Under the pieces are notes generated by a model. The model searched no databases. It saw nothing but the letters and a program-made list of their open reading frames with translations, and was not told the DNA's origin. The position numbers and the translations under genes were made by a program. Below are positions 24,817 to 32,997 of a stretch of DNA of 64,000 nucleotides, piece by piece (position 1 is the first letter of the stretch; every line of letters begins with the position of its first letter). Source of the stretch: Arthrobacter globiformis (GTDB lineage: Bacteria > Actinomycetota > Actinomycetes > Actinomycetales > Micrococcaceae); the NCBI RefSeq assembly GCF_030818015.1, contig NZ_JAUSZX010000001.1, positions 62,001 through 126,000 on the forward strand, in the 5' to 3' direction.

Positions 24817-25545
24817 CTAGCTGGTGGAACCGGTGGAGATCCGGTGGAGCCATTCGAGAAAAAGCTTGAGTTCCGAGCTGGTGAGCTGGTCCGAGTGGGA
24901 TGCCTGCAGCGCCGCGTTCAGCGCAATGGCAGCCACCACCACCGATGACTTCCCGGAGTCCTCCGGTCCCGCATCCCGCCCTTGGTCCCGGGACACCGCA
25001 AAGATCATGGCGTCCCGGGTCATCGTGGACAGCTCCAGGTTCCGCTCCGCGGCCGGCTCTGCGATCAGCATGAGCGTCACGCCCACGTTGGCGGCCAGGA
25101 TGCTCCTGGCGGCTTCGCGTGGCTGGACGTTCAGCTGCCCGGCCGCAGCGGCCTTGCTCAGCATTTCCTCCATGAGGCCCTCTGCATCGGCAACGATGGC
25201 TGGGCGGCTCTCGGGGCGGATGTTACCGAACATGACCAGATAAAGTTCGGGCTGCTTGAGCCCGAACTGCACGTGGTTGTCCCACATCCGCCGGATGTCC
25301 ACCAGCGGCTGTCCGGACGGGGCGAAGTCCCTCTCGCCCGCCACATACTCTTCGAAGCCGGCGGCGACAACTGCGTCAAACAGGCCCTCCTTGTCACCAA
25401 AGTGGTGATAGAGGGTGGGCGCCGTGACGCCCGCCAGCTGCGTGATCTGGCGGGTGGAAACAGGTGCCCCCGCGGACTTGGCCAGCAATTCGGCTGCCGC
25501 ACGCAACAGCCGCACTTTGGGCGGAAGCTGGCCATCGAAACTCAT
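24817..25545 (-). CDS. TetR family regulator of the mannitol module
   Basis: The product is 242 aa. The HTH region is KVRLLRAAAELLAKSAGAPVSTRQITQLAGVTAPTLYHHFGDKEGLFDAVV, a standard TetR fold; the remainder is helical with a ligand pocket. It is the first gene of the operon with mtlA (53 bp downstream) and mtlD, and is divergent from ptsI. A perfect TATAGC-AAC-GCTATA palindrome lies 18 bp upstream of its start. Mannitol operons in Firmicutes use MtlR activators instead, so control by a TetR repressor is a local feature inferred from position. Confidence 0.85.
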   Translation of the reverse strand: MSFDGQLPPKVRLLRAAAELLAKSAGAPVSTRQITQLAGVTAPTLYHHFGDKEGLFDAVVAAGFEEYVAGERDFAPSGQPLVDIRRMWDNHVQFGLKQPELYLVMFGNIRPESRPAIVADAEGLMEEMLSKAAAAGQLNVQPREAARSILAANVGVTLMLIAEPAAERNLELSTMTRDAMIFAVSRDQGRDAGPEDSGKSSVVVAAIALNAALQASHSDQLTSSELKLFLEWLHRISTGSTS

Positions 25546-25563
25546 AACCGCTACCCTAGCACC

Positions 25564-25578
25564 TATAGCAACGCTATA
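25564..25578. promoter_or_regulatory. TetR operator between mtl operon and ptsI
   Basis: TATAGCAACGCTATA is a perfect 6-3-6 palindrome in the 162-bp divergent promoter region. It is well placed to repress both directions. Confidence 0.65.
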
Positions 25579-25707
25579 TGAACTGAATCACATACAATTT
25601 TTTCAGGCACCGCAACGCAGCATCGGACGCAGCCGTTCCGAGCTTCCGGGCTCCCGCCCGGGCAGATACCGGCGGGCCTGGCTACCGGCAGAGAACGAGG
25701 ACCTTCA

Positions 25708-27393
25708 GTGCAGAACTTCCCAGGAGTAGGCGTCAGCCCCGGCCGCATCATCGGCAGGATCCGCCAGATGCCCAAGCCCATCAGCGAACCTCCGGCCGGC
25801 GAGCAGCTGGCTGCCGGGACCACACCCGAAGACGCCACGGCAGCACTGAAGGCCGCAGCGGGCGCCGTCCACGATGAGCTGAAGGCCCGCGCCGACCACG
25901 CCACCGGTGATGGCAAGGCCGTCCTGGAAGCCACGGCCCTGATGGCCAAGGACACCATGCTGATCAAGGGCGCCGCGAAACTGATCGCCCGCGGCACCTC
26001 GCCGCAGCGGGCCATCTGGGAATCGGGTTCCTCGGTTTCCGAAATGCTGCACAATCTCGGCGGTTACATGGCGGAGCGCGCCACCGACATCCTGGATGTC
26101 CGTGCCCGCATCGTGGCCGAACTCCGCGGCGTGCCCGCCCCGGGCATCCCGTCGTCGAACGAACCGTTCATCCTTGTGGCCGAAGACCTGGCCCCTGCCG
26201 ACACCGCCACCCTCGATCCCAACAAGGTCCTGGCCCTGGTGACCGCAGGCGGCGGCCCGCAGTCCCACACCGCGATCATCGCCCGCTCGCTCGGCCTGCC
26301 CGCGGTCGTGGCCGCCGTCGGCGTCGACGAACTGCCGGACGGCACCGAGGTTTACGTCGACGGCGCCGCCGGTTCCATCACGGCCAGCCCGGATGACTCG
26401 CTGCGCGCGGCCGCCGAGGCCTGGGCCGCCACGGCGTCCCTCCTTGCCGAGTTCAGCGGAACGGGTTCGACGGCGGACGGCCACCTCGTGCCCCTCCTCG
26501 CCAACGTGGGCGGAGCCAAGGACGCCCAGGCCGCGGCCAAGCTCGGAGCCCAGGGCGTGGGCCTGTTCCGCACCGAGTTCTGCTTCCTCGAGCGGGACAC
26601 CGAGCCCACCGTCGAGGAACAGGCCGCCGCGTACAAGGGCGTGTTCGATGCCTTCCCCGGCAAGAAGGTGGTGCTCCGCACCCTGGATGCCGGCGCGGAC
26701 AAACCACTTCCTTTCCTCACCGACTCCACCGAACCCAACCCGGCGCTGGGCGTCCGCGGCTACCGCACCGACTTCACCACACCGGGGGTCCTGGACCGGC
26801 AGCTGGAGGCGATCGCGAAGGCTGAAAAGGCGTCGGAGGCCGACGTCTGGGTCATGGCTCCCATGATTTCGACGGCGGAGGAAGCCGCCCGTTTCGCCTC
26901 CATGTGTGCCGAGGCTGGAATCAAGACGCCGGGGGTCATGGTGGAAGTCCCGTCCGCCGCCCTCACGGCCGACACCATCCTGCGCGAAGTGGCCTTCGCC
27001 AGCCTGGGAACCAACGACCTCACCCAGTACGCCATGGCCGCCGACCGCCAGCTGGGTCCTCTCGCCGGGCTGAATACGCCGTGGCAGCCTGCGGTACTGC
27101 GCCTCGTGAGCCTGACCGTTGAGGGCTCCAGGGCCGAGGGACACAGCAAGCCGGTGGGTGTCTGCGGCGAGGCTGCGGCGGACCCGGCCCTCGCCGTCGT
27201 GCTGACCGGACTGGGCGTCACCACGCTGTCCATGACCGCCCGGTCGCTGGCAGCGGTGGCTGCAGTACTGAAGACCGTCACGCTGGCTGAGGCCCAGGAG
27301 CTGGCCAAGCTGGCCCTGTCTGCGCCCAGTGCGGTGGAAGCCCGGGCCTGGGTCCGGGAGAAGCTGCCCATTCTGGAGGAGCTCGGACTGTAG
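25708..27393 (+). CDS. ptsI: phosphoenolpyruvate-protein phosphotransferase (enzyme I)
   Basis: The product is 561 aa starting at GTG 25708 after GAGGACC. The phosphorylated His187 lies in GGGPQSHTAIIARSLGLPAVV. The PEP-binding barrel has NVGGAKDAQAAAKLGAQGVGLFRTEF and GVRGYR, and Cys486 lies in VGVCGEAAADP. The enzyme passes phosphate from PEP to HPr at the head of the PTS. Its divergence from the mannitol operon with a shared palindrome suggests joint induction. A hairpin terminator follows. HPr itself is not encoded nearby. Confidence 0.95.
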   Translation: MQNFPGVGVSPGRIIGRIRQMPKPISEPPAGEQLAAGTTPEDATAALKAAAGAVHDELKARADHATGDGKAVLEATALMAKDTMLIKGAAKLIARGTSPQRAIWESGSSVSEMLHNLGGYMAERATDILDVRARIVAELRGVPAPGIPSSNEPFILVAEDLAPADTATLDPNKVLALVTAGGGPQSHTAIIARSLGLPAVVAAVGVDELPDGTEVYVDGAAGSITASPDDSLRAAAEAWAATASLLAEFSGTGSTADGHLVPLLANVGGAKDAQAAAKLGAQGVGLFRTEFCFLERDTEPTVEEQAAAYKGVFDAFPGKKVVLRTLDAGADKPLPFLTDSTEPNPALGVRGYRTDFTTPGVLDRQLEAIAKAEKASEADVWVMAPMISTAEEAARFASMCAEAGIKTPGVMVEVPSAALTADTILREVAFASLGTNDLTQYAMAADRQLGPLAGLNTPWQPAVLRLVSLTVEGSRAEGHSKPVGVCGEAAADPALAVVLTGLGVTTLSMTARSLAAVAAVLKTVTLAEAQELAKLALSAPSAVEARAWVREKLPILEELGL

Positions 27394-27428
27394 GTCGACC
27401 GGCCGGAAGCGGGCAGGAGTCTGAAGCA

Positions 27429-27458
27429 GGCAGGTGCCCGGAGTTCCGGGCGCCTGCC
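27429..27458 (+). terminator. terminator of ptsI
   Basis: GGCAGGTGCCCGG (27429-27441) pairs with CCGGGCGCCTGCC (27446-27458) with one mismatch around a 4-nt loop. The following sequence is CGCTTTCC. Confidence 0.7.
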
Positions 27459-27489
27459 CGCTTTCCGGGGTTCCTCCGGCGTATTGCGT

Positions 27490-28329
27490 TCAGGCCGTGG
27501 AGCCGCCGGCCGCCGCGGAGCCCTCGGCTGCGGTGCCTGCCCAGCGTCGGATGGCCTGTGCAACCTCACCGGTAGCGGTGTCCTGGACCACGTGCCCGCG
27601 CCCGGACACCTCGGCAAAGGCACCATCCGTTGCCTGCGCCGCGAGATATTCACACCACGGCCGGCGTGCGATCGGATCCCGCCCACCGCGGAGCACCAGT
27701 ACCGGCTGCGCCACGCCCCGGAGCCGGGAATCCAGCGGATACTCCATCATCACGGGCAGTTCCGTGAGGTACCACCGAAAACCGGTCCGGAAATAGTCCG
27801 TGAAGACCACCACGTTGGTCAGTGGAGGCTCGCTGAACAACGAGTCACGCGTCAGCGCGAGCGCATGCCAGGCGGCGCTCCTGCGTGCGGGATCCACCAC
27901 CGGTCCCATGAGCACCGTCCGGGTCACCAGCCCGGGTACCTGGAGCGCCAACTCGACCGCGAACTGCACACCCATGGAGTGGCCGATCACGATGCAGGAC
28001 TCGACGCCGCGCTCCGCCAGGACGGTGGCAACGAAGGCTGCATATTCGCCTACCGTCACCTGCCGGCCGGGGCGCGGCATGCCTCCAAATCCCGGCAGGT
28101 CGAACGAATAGACCGCGGCGCCACGGTCCAGGCACTCTGCTTGCGGGCTTTGGGGTGCCTCCGCGCCTTGGGCCAGTTCGACGTGCAGCCGGGCGAGGTA
28201 GCGGTGCGAGACGCCGATGCCGTGGAGCAGCACATACGCCGGCTGGCCCGCGCCCGAAGGCGCATTCGACGTGTACAGGCGGCCCGTCAGGCCGTTCGCC
28301 GTCACAGCAACTCCATCGGCAAGTCTCAT
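27490..28329 (-). CDS. alpha/beta hydrolase
   Basis: The product is 279 aa starting at ATG 28329 (MRLADGVAVTANGLTGRLY). The fold is clear. The oxyanion strand reads YVLLHGIGVSHRYLARL. The nucleophile elbow is IVIGHSMGVQFAVELA with Ser in GHSMG. An Asp lies in LRGGRDPIARRPW, and the catalytic His is in EVSGRGHVVQDT. The class covers esterases, epoxide hydrolases and haloperoxidase-like enzymes, and the substrate cannot be told. A longer upstream frame was rejected because it overlaps the divergent gene and lacks similarity. TATGCT lies 6 nt before the ATG. Confidence 0.85.
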   Translation of the reverse strand: MRLADGVAVTANGLTGRLYTSNAPSGAGQPAYVLLHGIGVSHRYLARLHVELAQGAEAPQSPQAECLDRGAAVYSFDLPGFGGMPRPGRQVTVGEYAAFVATVLAERGVESCIVIGHSMGVQFAVELALQVPGLVTRTVLMGPVVDPARRSAAWHALALTRDSLFSEPPLTNVVVFTDYFRTGFRWYLTELPVMMEYPLDSRLRGVAQPVLVLRGGRDPIARRPWCEYLAAQATDGAFAEVSGRGHVVQDTATGEVAQAIRRWAGTAAEGSAAAGGSTA

Positions 28330-28335
28330 CCGCCG

Positions 28336-28371
28336 AGCATACCCGGCCCACAGCTCCGCAGCGGCTAGGCT
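28336..28371. promoter_or_regulatory. back-to-back leaderless promoters of the hydrolase and HTH genes
   Basis: TATGCT on the minus strand (28341-28336) is 6 nt before the hydrolase ATG. TAGGCT on the plus strand (28366-28371) is 6 nt before the HTH protein ATG. The two -10 elements are only 24 bp apart, so the polymerases would compete for overlapping sites. Confidence 0.5.
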
Positions 28372-28377
28372 TCTGCC

Positions 28378-28812
28378 ATGGCACTGATTGCTCCCAGGGT
28401 GGCCCCCGCCCTTCCTGCCGAAGACGCGCTGGCGCTGCAGCGCGTGCTCGACGGCGGCACTGACATCACTGTGTTCGTGGACGGAACCGTCCACCGGCTT
28501 CCGCCCCAGGCGAGGGATGCCGTCATCGATCTCCTGGCCAGGTTCAGCCGCGGCGAAGCGGTGACCGTAAGCAGCGTAGAGGAAATGCTGACCACCTCGC
28601 AGGCTGCCGAACTGGCCGGCATCTCCCACACCTACCTGCGGAACATGACGGACCGGGGCGAGATACCGGTGGAATACCGCGGCACACACCGCCGCATAAG
28701 ACTGGCCGCCATCATGGCCTGGCTGGAGGGGCAGAAAAAGAAGCAGGCGGCAGCTGACGCGGCCGGCGAGACCCCCGACGGCGAGACCTCCGACGGCGAA
28801 ATCGGAATGTAG
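28378..28812 (+). CDS. excisionase-type HTH protein (antitoxin-like)
   Basis: The product is 144 aa. Residues 1-60 resemble the N-terminal domain of antitoxins (DGTVHRLPPQARDAVIDLL). Residues 65-120 form a MerR/excisionase-type winged helix, with EEMLTTSQAAELAGISHTYLRNMTDRGEIPVEYRGTHRRIRLAAIMAWLE. The tail repeats GETPDGETSDGE and is acidic. Proteins of this layout often pair with a PIN-domain toxin encoded immediately downstream, but none follows here; a degraded GntR gene does. It may be an orphan antitoxin or a small regulator of the divergent hydrolase. Confidence 0.75.
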   Translation: MALIAPRVAPALPAEDALALQRVLDGGTDITVFVDGTVHRLPPQARDAVIDLLARFSRGEAVTVSSVEEMLTTSQAAELAGISHTYLRNMTDRGEIPVEYRGTHRRIRLAAIMAWLEGQKKKQAAADAAGETPDGETSDGEIGM

Positions 28813-28845
28813 CGTTTCGCTCGTGCAGCAGTGGCTGAAACGCTA
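28810..28845 (+). terminator. hairpin overlapping the end of the HTH gene
   Basis: TAGCGTTTC (28810-28818) pairs perfectly with GAAACGCTA (28837-28845); its first arm includes the stop codon. The loop is 18 nt and there is no T tract. Confidence 0.4.
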
Positions 28846-28945
28846 AACGTGCAAAGATTGAAGGTAATCGGAAATGCGCTGGCGCCCGAAGCCTCGGGCA
28901 TCGACACCGGCCACACCGGAGCCACGGACTGCAGGAGGCCTGGGA

Positions 28946-29915
28946 ATGGAAAGTGCGGCAATTTCCACCTCCGCGCTTGACCTGCTTCTGCTCCTCCGCG
29001 GGAGCGAACCCGAGGGGCTCGGGCGGGCGGATCAGGTCTGCTACCAGATCGAAACCGCCATTCTGATGGGCATCCTCACCGAAGGCGACAGGCTGCCCAC
29101 GGAGTCCGTGCTTGCCGGGGAACTGGGCATCTCCCCGATCACCCTCCGGCAGTCCCTCGCCGCCCTGCGGACCAGGGCCTGATCGACACCAGCCGGGGCG
29201 CAGCGGCGGCAGGTTGATTCGCCGGCAGATCGAATTCACAGATTCACAGTTGCAGGACAAGCTTCGGGACACGAGTACCGAGGCCCTCAGGGATCTCGGC
29301 GACTTGGGGGCCGCCATCGCGTCAATGTCCGCGGGGCTTGCCGCCGGCCGGGCGGACCCTAAGAATGTGGAGCACCTCGAGGATCTGGCAAGGCGCCACC
29401 GGGACTCGGCCGACGACCGGGCGCGCCGCCGCATGGACAGCCGGTTCCACGTCGCCGTCAGCATCGCCGCGCAGTCCAGCAGGCTGACCTCGGCCGCCCT
29501 TCAGCTTGAAGCCGAACTCATGACCCTGTGGTGGGGGCACTCCGGCCAGGCCGGAACTGACGGCAAGTCCTGGAAGAACACGCCGCAATCGTTGACGCCA
29601 TCAGGGCGCGGGACGCTGACGCGGCCGCCAGCGCCGCAGAGCTCCACAGCCGAAACGAGATCGAATACTTGATAGAGCAGCATCTCAGATTGACGATGCG
29701 AACCTTGAGGGAATCTTCCTCCGTGCCCTCCAGCTCCGCGAGCCGGTCGTGGTGCTGCTGGGGCCCAACGGCCGCGTCATCGCGTCCAACAACGCACGCA
29801 TCGCCACGGGAACCCTTTCCTGGAAGAGGACATGGCACGGGCCGACATCTCAGTGGACGTTTCGCCCGCCAAACCCACGCGCCTGCCTTGGAAGCTGATC
29901 ACCCTCCGGGACTAA
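28946..29915 (+). pseudogene. GntR/FadR-type regulator broken by about five single-base deletions
   Basis: The start at ATG 28946 follows a GGAGG ribosome site. The first frame gives a normal GntR HTH ending TEGDRLPTESVLAGELGISPITLRQSLAALR. The frame is then lost near 29175 and again near 29197, which restores RSGGRLIRRQIEFTDSQLQ. The central helical effector domain (SRFHVAVSIAAQSSRLTSAALQLEAELMTLW) continues to about 29563, where another shift leads to VLEEHAAIVDAIRARDADAA. Further shifts near 29687 and 29815 lead to LRALQLREPVVVLLGPNGRVIAS and finally SPAKPTRLPWKLITLRD before TAA 29913. Each shift equals one missing base. Either the gene is dead or this stretch was sequenced badly. The intact ancestor would be about 320 aa. 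Confidence 0.7.
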
Positions 29916-29993
29916 ATGACGGGCTGATAAGGATCAAGCAACGATCCCTCGGAACCAGGGTTTCCGGCTGGCGGACGGGGTTACTCTTTATTC

Positions 29994-30290
29994 GTGGTGA
30001 GATTCAGGGGGTTGCACATCGTGGCGGGCATCGTCGCAATGGGTGTGGCGGCTGCCCTGGGAAGCATCATGGGCCTGAACAACACCGCCGTTTTTACCTC
30101 CAGCTGCGTGGTCTTCGTGGCAGTATCCCTGTGGGTCCAGAGCCGCGTCGCCAACCGCACCCGGCTCCAGGGACTCCCGCAACATCTTCCCGACGGCGTC
30201 GCGCTGGAGCGGACCGCCGAGCGGACCACGGAACCGCCTGCCGAACGAGCGGCCGAGCAGTTGCCCAGCGGCGAAGGCAACGCCGCCTAG
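29994..30290 (+). CDS. small membrane protein, unknown
   Basis: The product is 98 aa from GTG 29994 or the in-frame GTG 29997. Residues 7-50 contain two hydrophobic helices (HIVAGIVAMGVAAALGSIM and TAVFTSSCVVFVAVSLWVQ). The rest is a charged Glu/Arg/Pro-rich tail (TAERTTEPPAERAAEQ). No family is recognised. It lies just past the broken GntR gene, and no clear ribosome site is seen. It is called because topology and codon use look genuine. Confidence 0.5.
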   Translation: MVRFRGLHIVAGIVAMGVAAALGSIMGLNNTAVFTSSCVVFVAVSLWVQSRVANRTRLQGLPQHLPDGVALERTAERTTEPPAERAAEQLPSGEGNAA

Positions 30291-30365
30291 TCGGTTCCTC
30301 CCCACCGCCTCCCTCACCTCGCAAGCTCGGCCAGGTAACCCTGGCGGCGTGGCCCCCTCACCGCC

Positions 30366-31583
30366 TCAGATTCTTGGCCTTGATGCCCAGCGCCGTGCCT
30401 TCAGGGCGGCATGCAGCTCCAGCCGCACCATCCCCTTGAGCGGATCGACGCCCAACAGCTGACGGATGCGGCCCAGCCGGTTATAGATGCTGCTGCGGTG
30501 CAGGTGCAGTTTTTCGGCAACATCCTGGACGGAACCGTCATTGTCATAGAGCAGTTCCAGCACCGGCAGCAGTTCCCCGTTCCGGTCGTGGTCCTCAAGG
30601 GCCCGGAAATTGACCGAACTTGCGTCGCTCCAGACGCCGGCCCCGCCGCCGGCCGATGCCAGGAGCTGGTACACCCCGGTGGCCCGGCAGTCCACAAGCT
30701 CGCCGAGCCGCGGATCAACCGCCGCAGCCAGGGCGGCAACCTTAGACTGCCGGTAAGCTTCGGCCAGGCCCTTGGTGCGGCTGAATCCCTCACTGGTTCC
30801 CAGGATGATCCGCTCCACGGACCTTCCGGAACGCTTCGCAAGCTCCAACTGATAGTGCACCAGAACCTGAGCCTGGCTGGCGCGACCCGTGGACTCCCGG
30901 AAAAGGACCACCGAATGGGTTTCCGCGCCGGCGCTGAACAGGACTGCGTCCACGCCGATGGTGGCCTGCAGCGCCGCGGCGCGGTGGATCAGCGTCGAGG
31001 CGATCGGATCCGGACCGGCCATCCAGCCGTCGGCATCAAGGACCGTGACCAGCTGCCAGGGACCGCGGTCCTGCACTTCCTTCCAGCCCGCCACGGCGGC
31101 AACCGCATTGGCTTCCCCGGCGCAGGCCGCCAGGAATTCCCGTTCGCGGCTGCGCCTGAACTCGGATTCCGCGGTGTTGGAGTCAAGCAGGAGCCCGGAC
31201 AGCACGTCCAGCTCGTCCCGGACGCCGGGCAGTTCGGCGAGGATCGCCGTCGCACTTTGGTCTTCCGCGTCCAGCTGCACCCACAGGTAACCTACACGGA
31301 ACCCACGGACCAGCAGCGGGACGCAGACGCGCCCAAGCATGCCCAACTCCTCGTTGGCGGGCACCACCACAGGCCGTACGGCGGTGGCGATGCCGTGCGA
31401 GAGCTGCCAGTTTTTGACGTCCAGCGGCACCCGCTTGCTGAGCAGGAAGTTAACCCGTACTCGGTCCGCATGCGACTGGTTGGAGCTGTAGGCGAGCAAA
31501 AGGCCGTCGAGGTCCTCCAGGGAAAGCCCGCGGCCCAGCTTAAGGGCCACCCGTTCGACGAGCTGTTCCACATCCTGCTGCAT
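30366..31583 (-). CDS. PucR-type regulator, likely controls alanine dehydrogenase
   Basis: The product is 405 aa. The C-terminal HTH_30 domain is diagnostic: ELLYDNDGSVQDVAEKLHLHRSSIYNRLGRIRQLLGVDPL. Upstream there is a GGDEF-like middle domain and an N-terminal sensory segment with no clear motif. It is divergent from ald with about 230 bp between starts, and that gap holds two perfect inverted repeats. PucR/CdaR-type regulators beside ald are known from related actinobacteria, so activation of alanine catabolism is the probable role. TAGTCT lies 6 nt before the ATG, suggesting a leaderless message. Confidence 0.85.
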   Translation of the reverse strand: MQQDVEQLVERVALKLGRGLSLEDLDGLLLAYSSNQSHADRVRVNFLLSKRVPLDVKNWQLSHGIATAVRPVVVPANEELGMLGRVCVPLLVRGFRVGYLWVQLDAEDQSATAILAELPGVRDELDVLSGLLLDSNTAESEFRRSREREFLAACAGEANAVAAVAGWKEVQDRGPWQLVTVLDADGWMAGPDPIASTLIHRAAALQATIGVDAVLFSAGAETHSVVLFRESTGRASQAQVLVHYQLELAKRSGRSVERIILGTSEGFSRTKGLAEAYRQSKVAALAAAVDPRLGELVDCRATGVYQLLASAGGGAGVWSDASSVNFRALEDHDRNGELLPVLELLYDNDGSVQDVAEKLHLHRSSIYNRLGRIRQLLGVDPLKGMVRLELHAALKARRWASRPRI

Positions 31584-31589
31584 GGTGAC

Positions 31590-31595
31590 AGACTA
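31590..31595 (-). promoter_or_regulatory. putative -10 of the leaderless pucR-type gene
   Basis: TAGTCT on the minus strand, then GTCACC, then ATG. Confidence 0.45.
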
Positions 31596-31626
31596 CGTCC
31601 CGCAGGGGGTCCCGGGCGAACGGACA

Positions 31627-31641
31627 TCAGGCGACACCTGA
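31627..31641. promoter_or_regulatory. inverted repeat in the pucR-ald divergent region
   Basis: TCAGG-CGACA-CCTGA is a perfect 5-5-5 repeat about 45 bp upstream of the pucR-type gene. Confidence 0.4.
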
Positions 31642-31680
31642 CGCCCTCGCGGTCGACATTAGTCGAGCCGCCGTACTGGA

Positions 31681-31702
31681 AAACCGCGGAAACACGCGGT
31701 TT
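31681..31702. promoter_or_regulatory. 22-nt inverted repeat in the pucR-ald divergent region
   Basis: AAACCGCG and CGCGGTTT are perfect 8-base arms around GAAACA. Its position about 115 bp before ald suits an activator site. Confidence 0.5.
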
Positions 31703-31815
31703 AGCTCTGGGCAGGGCATCGGGTTCCTGTAGTGCGCCTCACAGCCGGATCTATTCTGGAATCACAACTTCCCCGCACATTCCGGCCTTGCAGCCATCGA
31801 ATCTGGAGCCCAAAA

Positions 31816-32934
31816 ATGATCATCGGTATCCCCAAAGAGATCAAGAACAACGAATTCCGCGTCGCCATCACGGCTGCCGGCGTTCACGAATTCCGCACCC
31901 ACGGCCACACGGTCCTGGTGGAGCGCGGCGCTGGCCTGGGTTCCGGCATCACCGACGAGGAATACGCCATCGCGGGCGCCGAAATCATCGCCGACGCCGA
32001 CGAGGTTTGGTCCCGAGCGGACATGGTGATGAAGGTCAAGGAACCCATCAAGGCCGAGTACCACCGCTTCCGCAAGGGCCTGATCCTCTTCACCTACCTG
32101 CACCTGGCCGCCGAGCCCGAACTTACACAGGCCCTCGTCAACTCCGGCGTCACCGCCATCGCCTACGAGACCGTCCAGGAAGGCCGCACCCTGCCCCTGC
32201 TCGCCCCCATGTCCGAGGTGGCCGGCCGGCTCTCCGTCCAGGTCGGTGCGACCTCCCTGATGGCGCCAGCCGGCGGCAAGGGAGTGCTCCTCGGCGGCGT
32301 TCCGGGCGTCCGCCCCGCCAAGGTCGTGGTCCTGGGCGCAGGCGTCGCAGGCACCAACGCAGCCGCCATGGCGCTGGGCCTCGGCGCCGACGTCACCATC
32401 CTGGACATCAACATCAACCGGCTGCGCGAACTCGACGCCCAGTACCAGGGCCGCCTCAAGACAGTGGCGTCCAACAAGTACGAGATCGAGAAGTCCGTGG
32501 TGGACGCCGACCTCGTGATCGGCTCCGTCCTCATTCCCGGCGCCAAGGCGCCCAAGCTGGTGACCAACGAACTCGTGGCCCGCATGAAGCCCGGCTCCGT
32601 ACTCGTGGACATCGCCGTGGACCAGGGCGGCTGCTTCGAGGACACCCACCCCACCACCCACCAGGAACCCACGTACAAGGTCCACAACACGATCTTCTAC
32701 TGCGTGGCCAACATGCCCGGCGCCGTCCCGAACACCTCCACCTACGCGCTGACCAACGTCACGCTCCGCTACGGCGTGGCCCTGGCAAACCTCGGCGTGA
32801 AGGCCGCCTTCGAGAAGGATCCGGCACTCGCGGCCGGACTGAACATCGCCGCGGGCCACGTGGCACACCACTCCGTCTCCGAGGCGCACAACCTGCCCCT
32901 GGTGGCGGACTGGCACGAGCTGGTCTCCGCGTAG
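31816..32934 (+). CDS. ald: alanine dehydrogenase
   Basis: The product is 372 aa starting at ATG 31816 after GGAGCC; the longer upstream frame crosses the regulatory region. The N-terminus [19 protein letters not shown] is the AlaDH/PNT signature. The catalytic Lys75 is in MKVKEPIK and His96 in TYLHLAAEP. The NAD-binding motif [22 protein letters not shown] follows. The enzyme reversibly converts L-alanine to pyruvate and ammonia. The length is that of bacterial Ald (about 371 aa). The PucR gene opposite is its likely regulator. A clear terminator follows. Confidence 0.96.
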   Translation: MIIGIPKEIKNNEFRVAITAAGVHEFRTHGHTVLVERGAGLGSGITDEEYAIAGAEIIADADEVWSRADMVMKVKEPIKAEYHRFRKGLILFTYLHLAAEPELTQALVNSGVTAIAYETVQEGRTLPLLAPMSEVAGRLSVQVGATSLMAPAGGKGVLLGGVPGVRPAKVVVLGAGVAGTNAAAMALGLGADVTILDININRLRELDAQYQGRLKTVASNKYEIEKSVVDADLVIGSVLIPGAKAPKLVTNELVARMKPGSVLVDIAVDQGGCFEDTHPTTHQEPTYKVHNTIFYCVANMPGAVPNTSTYALTNVTLRYGVALANLGVKAAFEKDPALAAGLNIAAGHVAHHSVSEAHNLPLVADWHELVSA

Positions 32935-32951
32935 CGGGTTCCGCCGCCCTG

Positions 32952-32983
32952 AACGGCAGTCATCCTTTTGGATGGCTGCCGTT
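32952..32983 (+). terminator. terminator of ald
   Basis: AACGGCAGTCATCC and GGATGGCTGCCGTT pair (one G-T) around TTTT (loop). Downstream is CTGCCGTTTATT. Confidence 0.75.
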
Positions 32984-32997
32984 CTGCCGTTTATTGC

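Noticed and set aside
25705..27144. A 479-codon open frame antisense to ptsI
   Set aside because: The plus-strand frame has all catalytic motifs of enzyme I; the antisense product is low-complexity.
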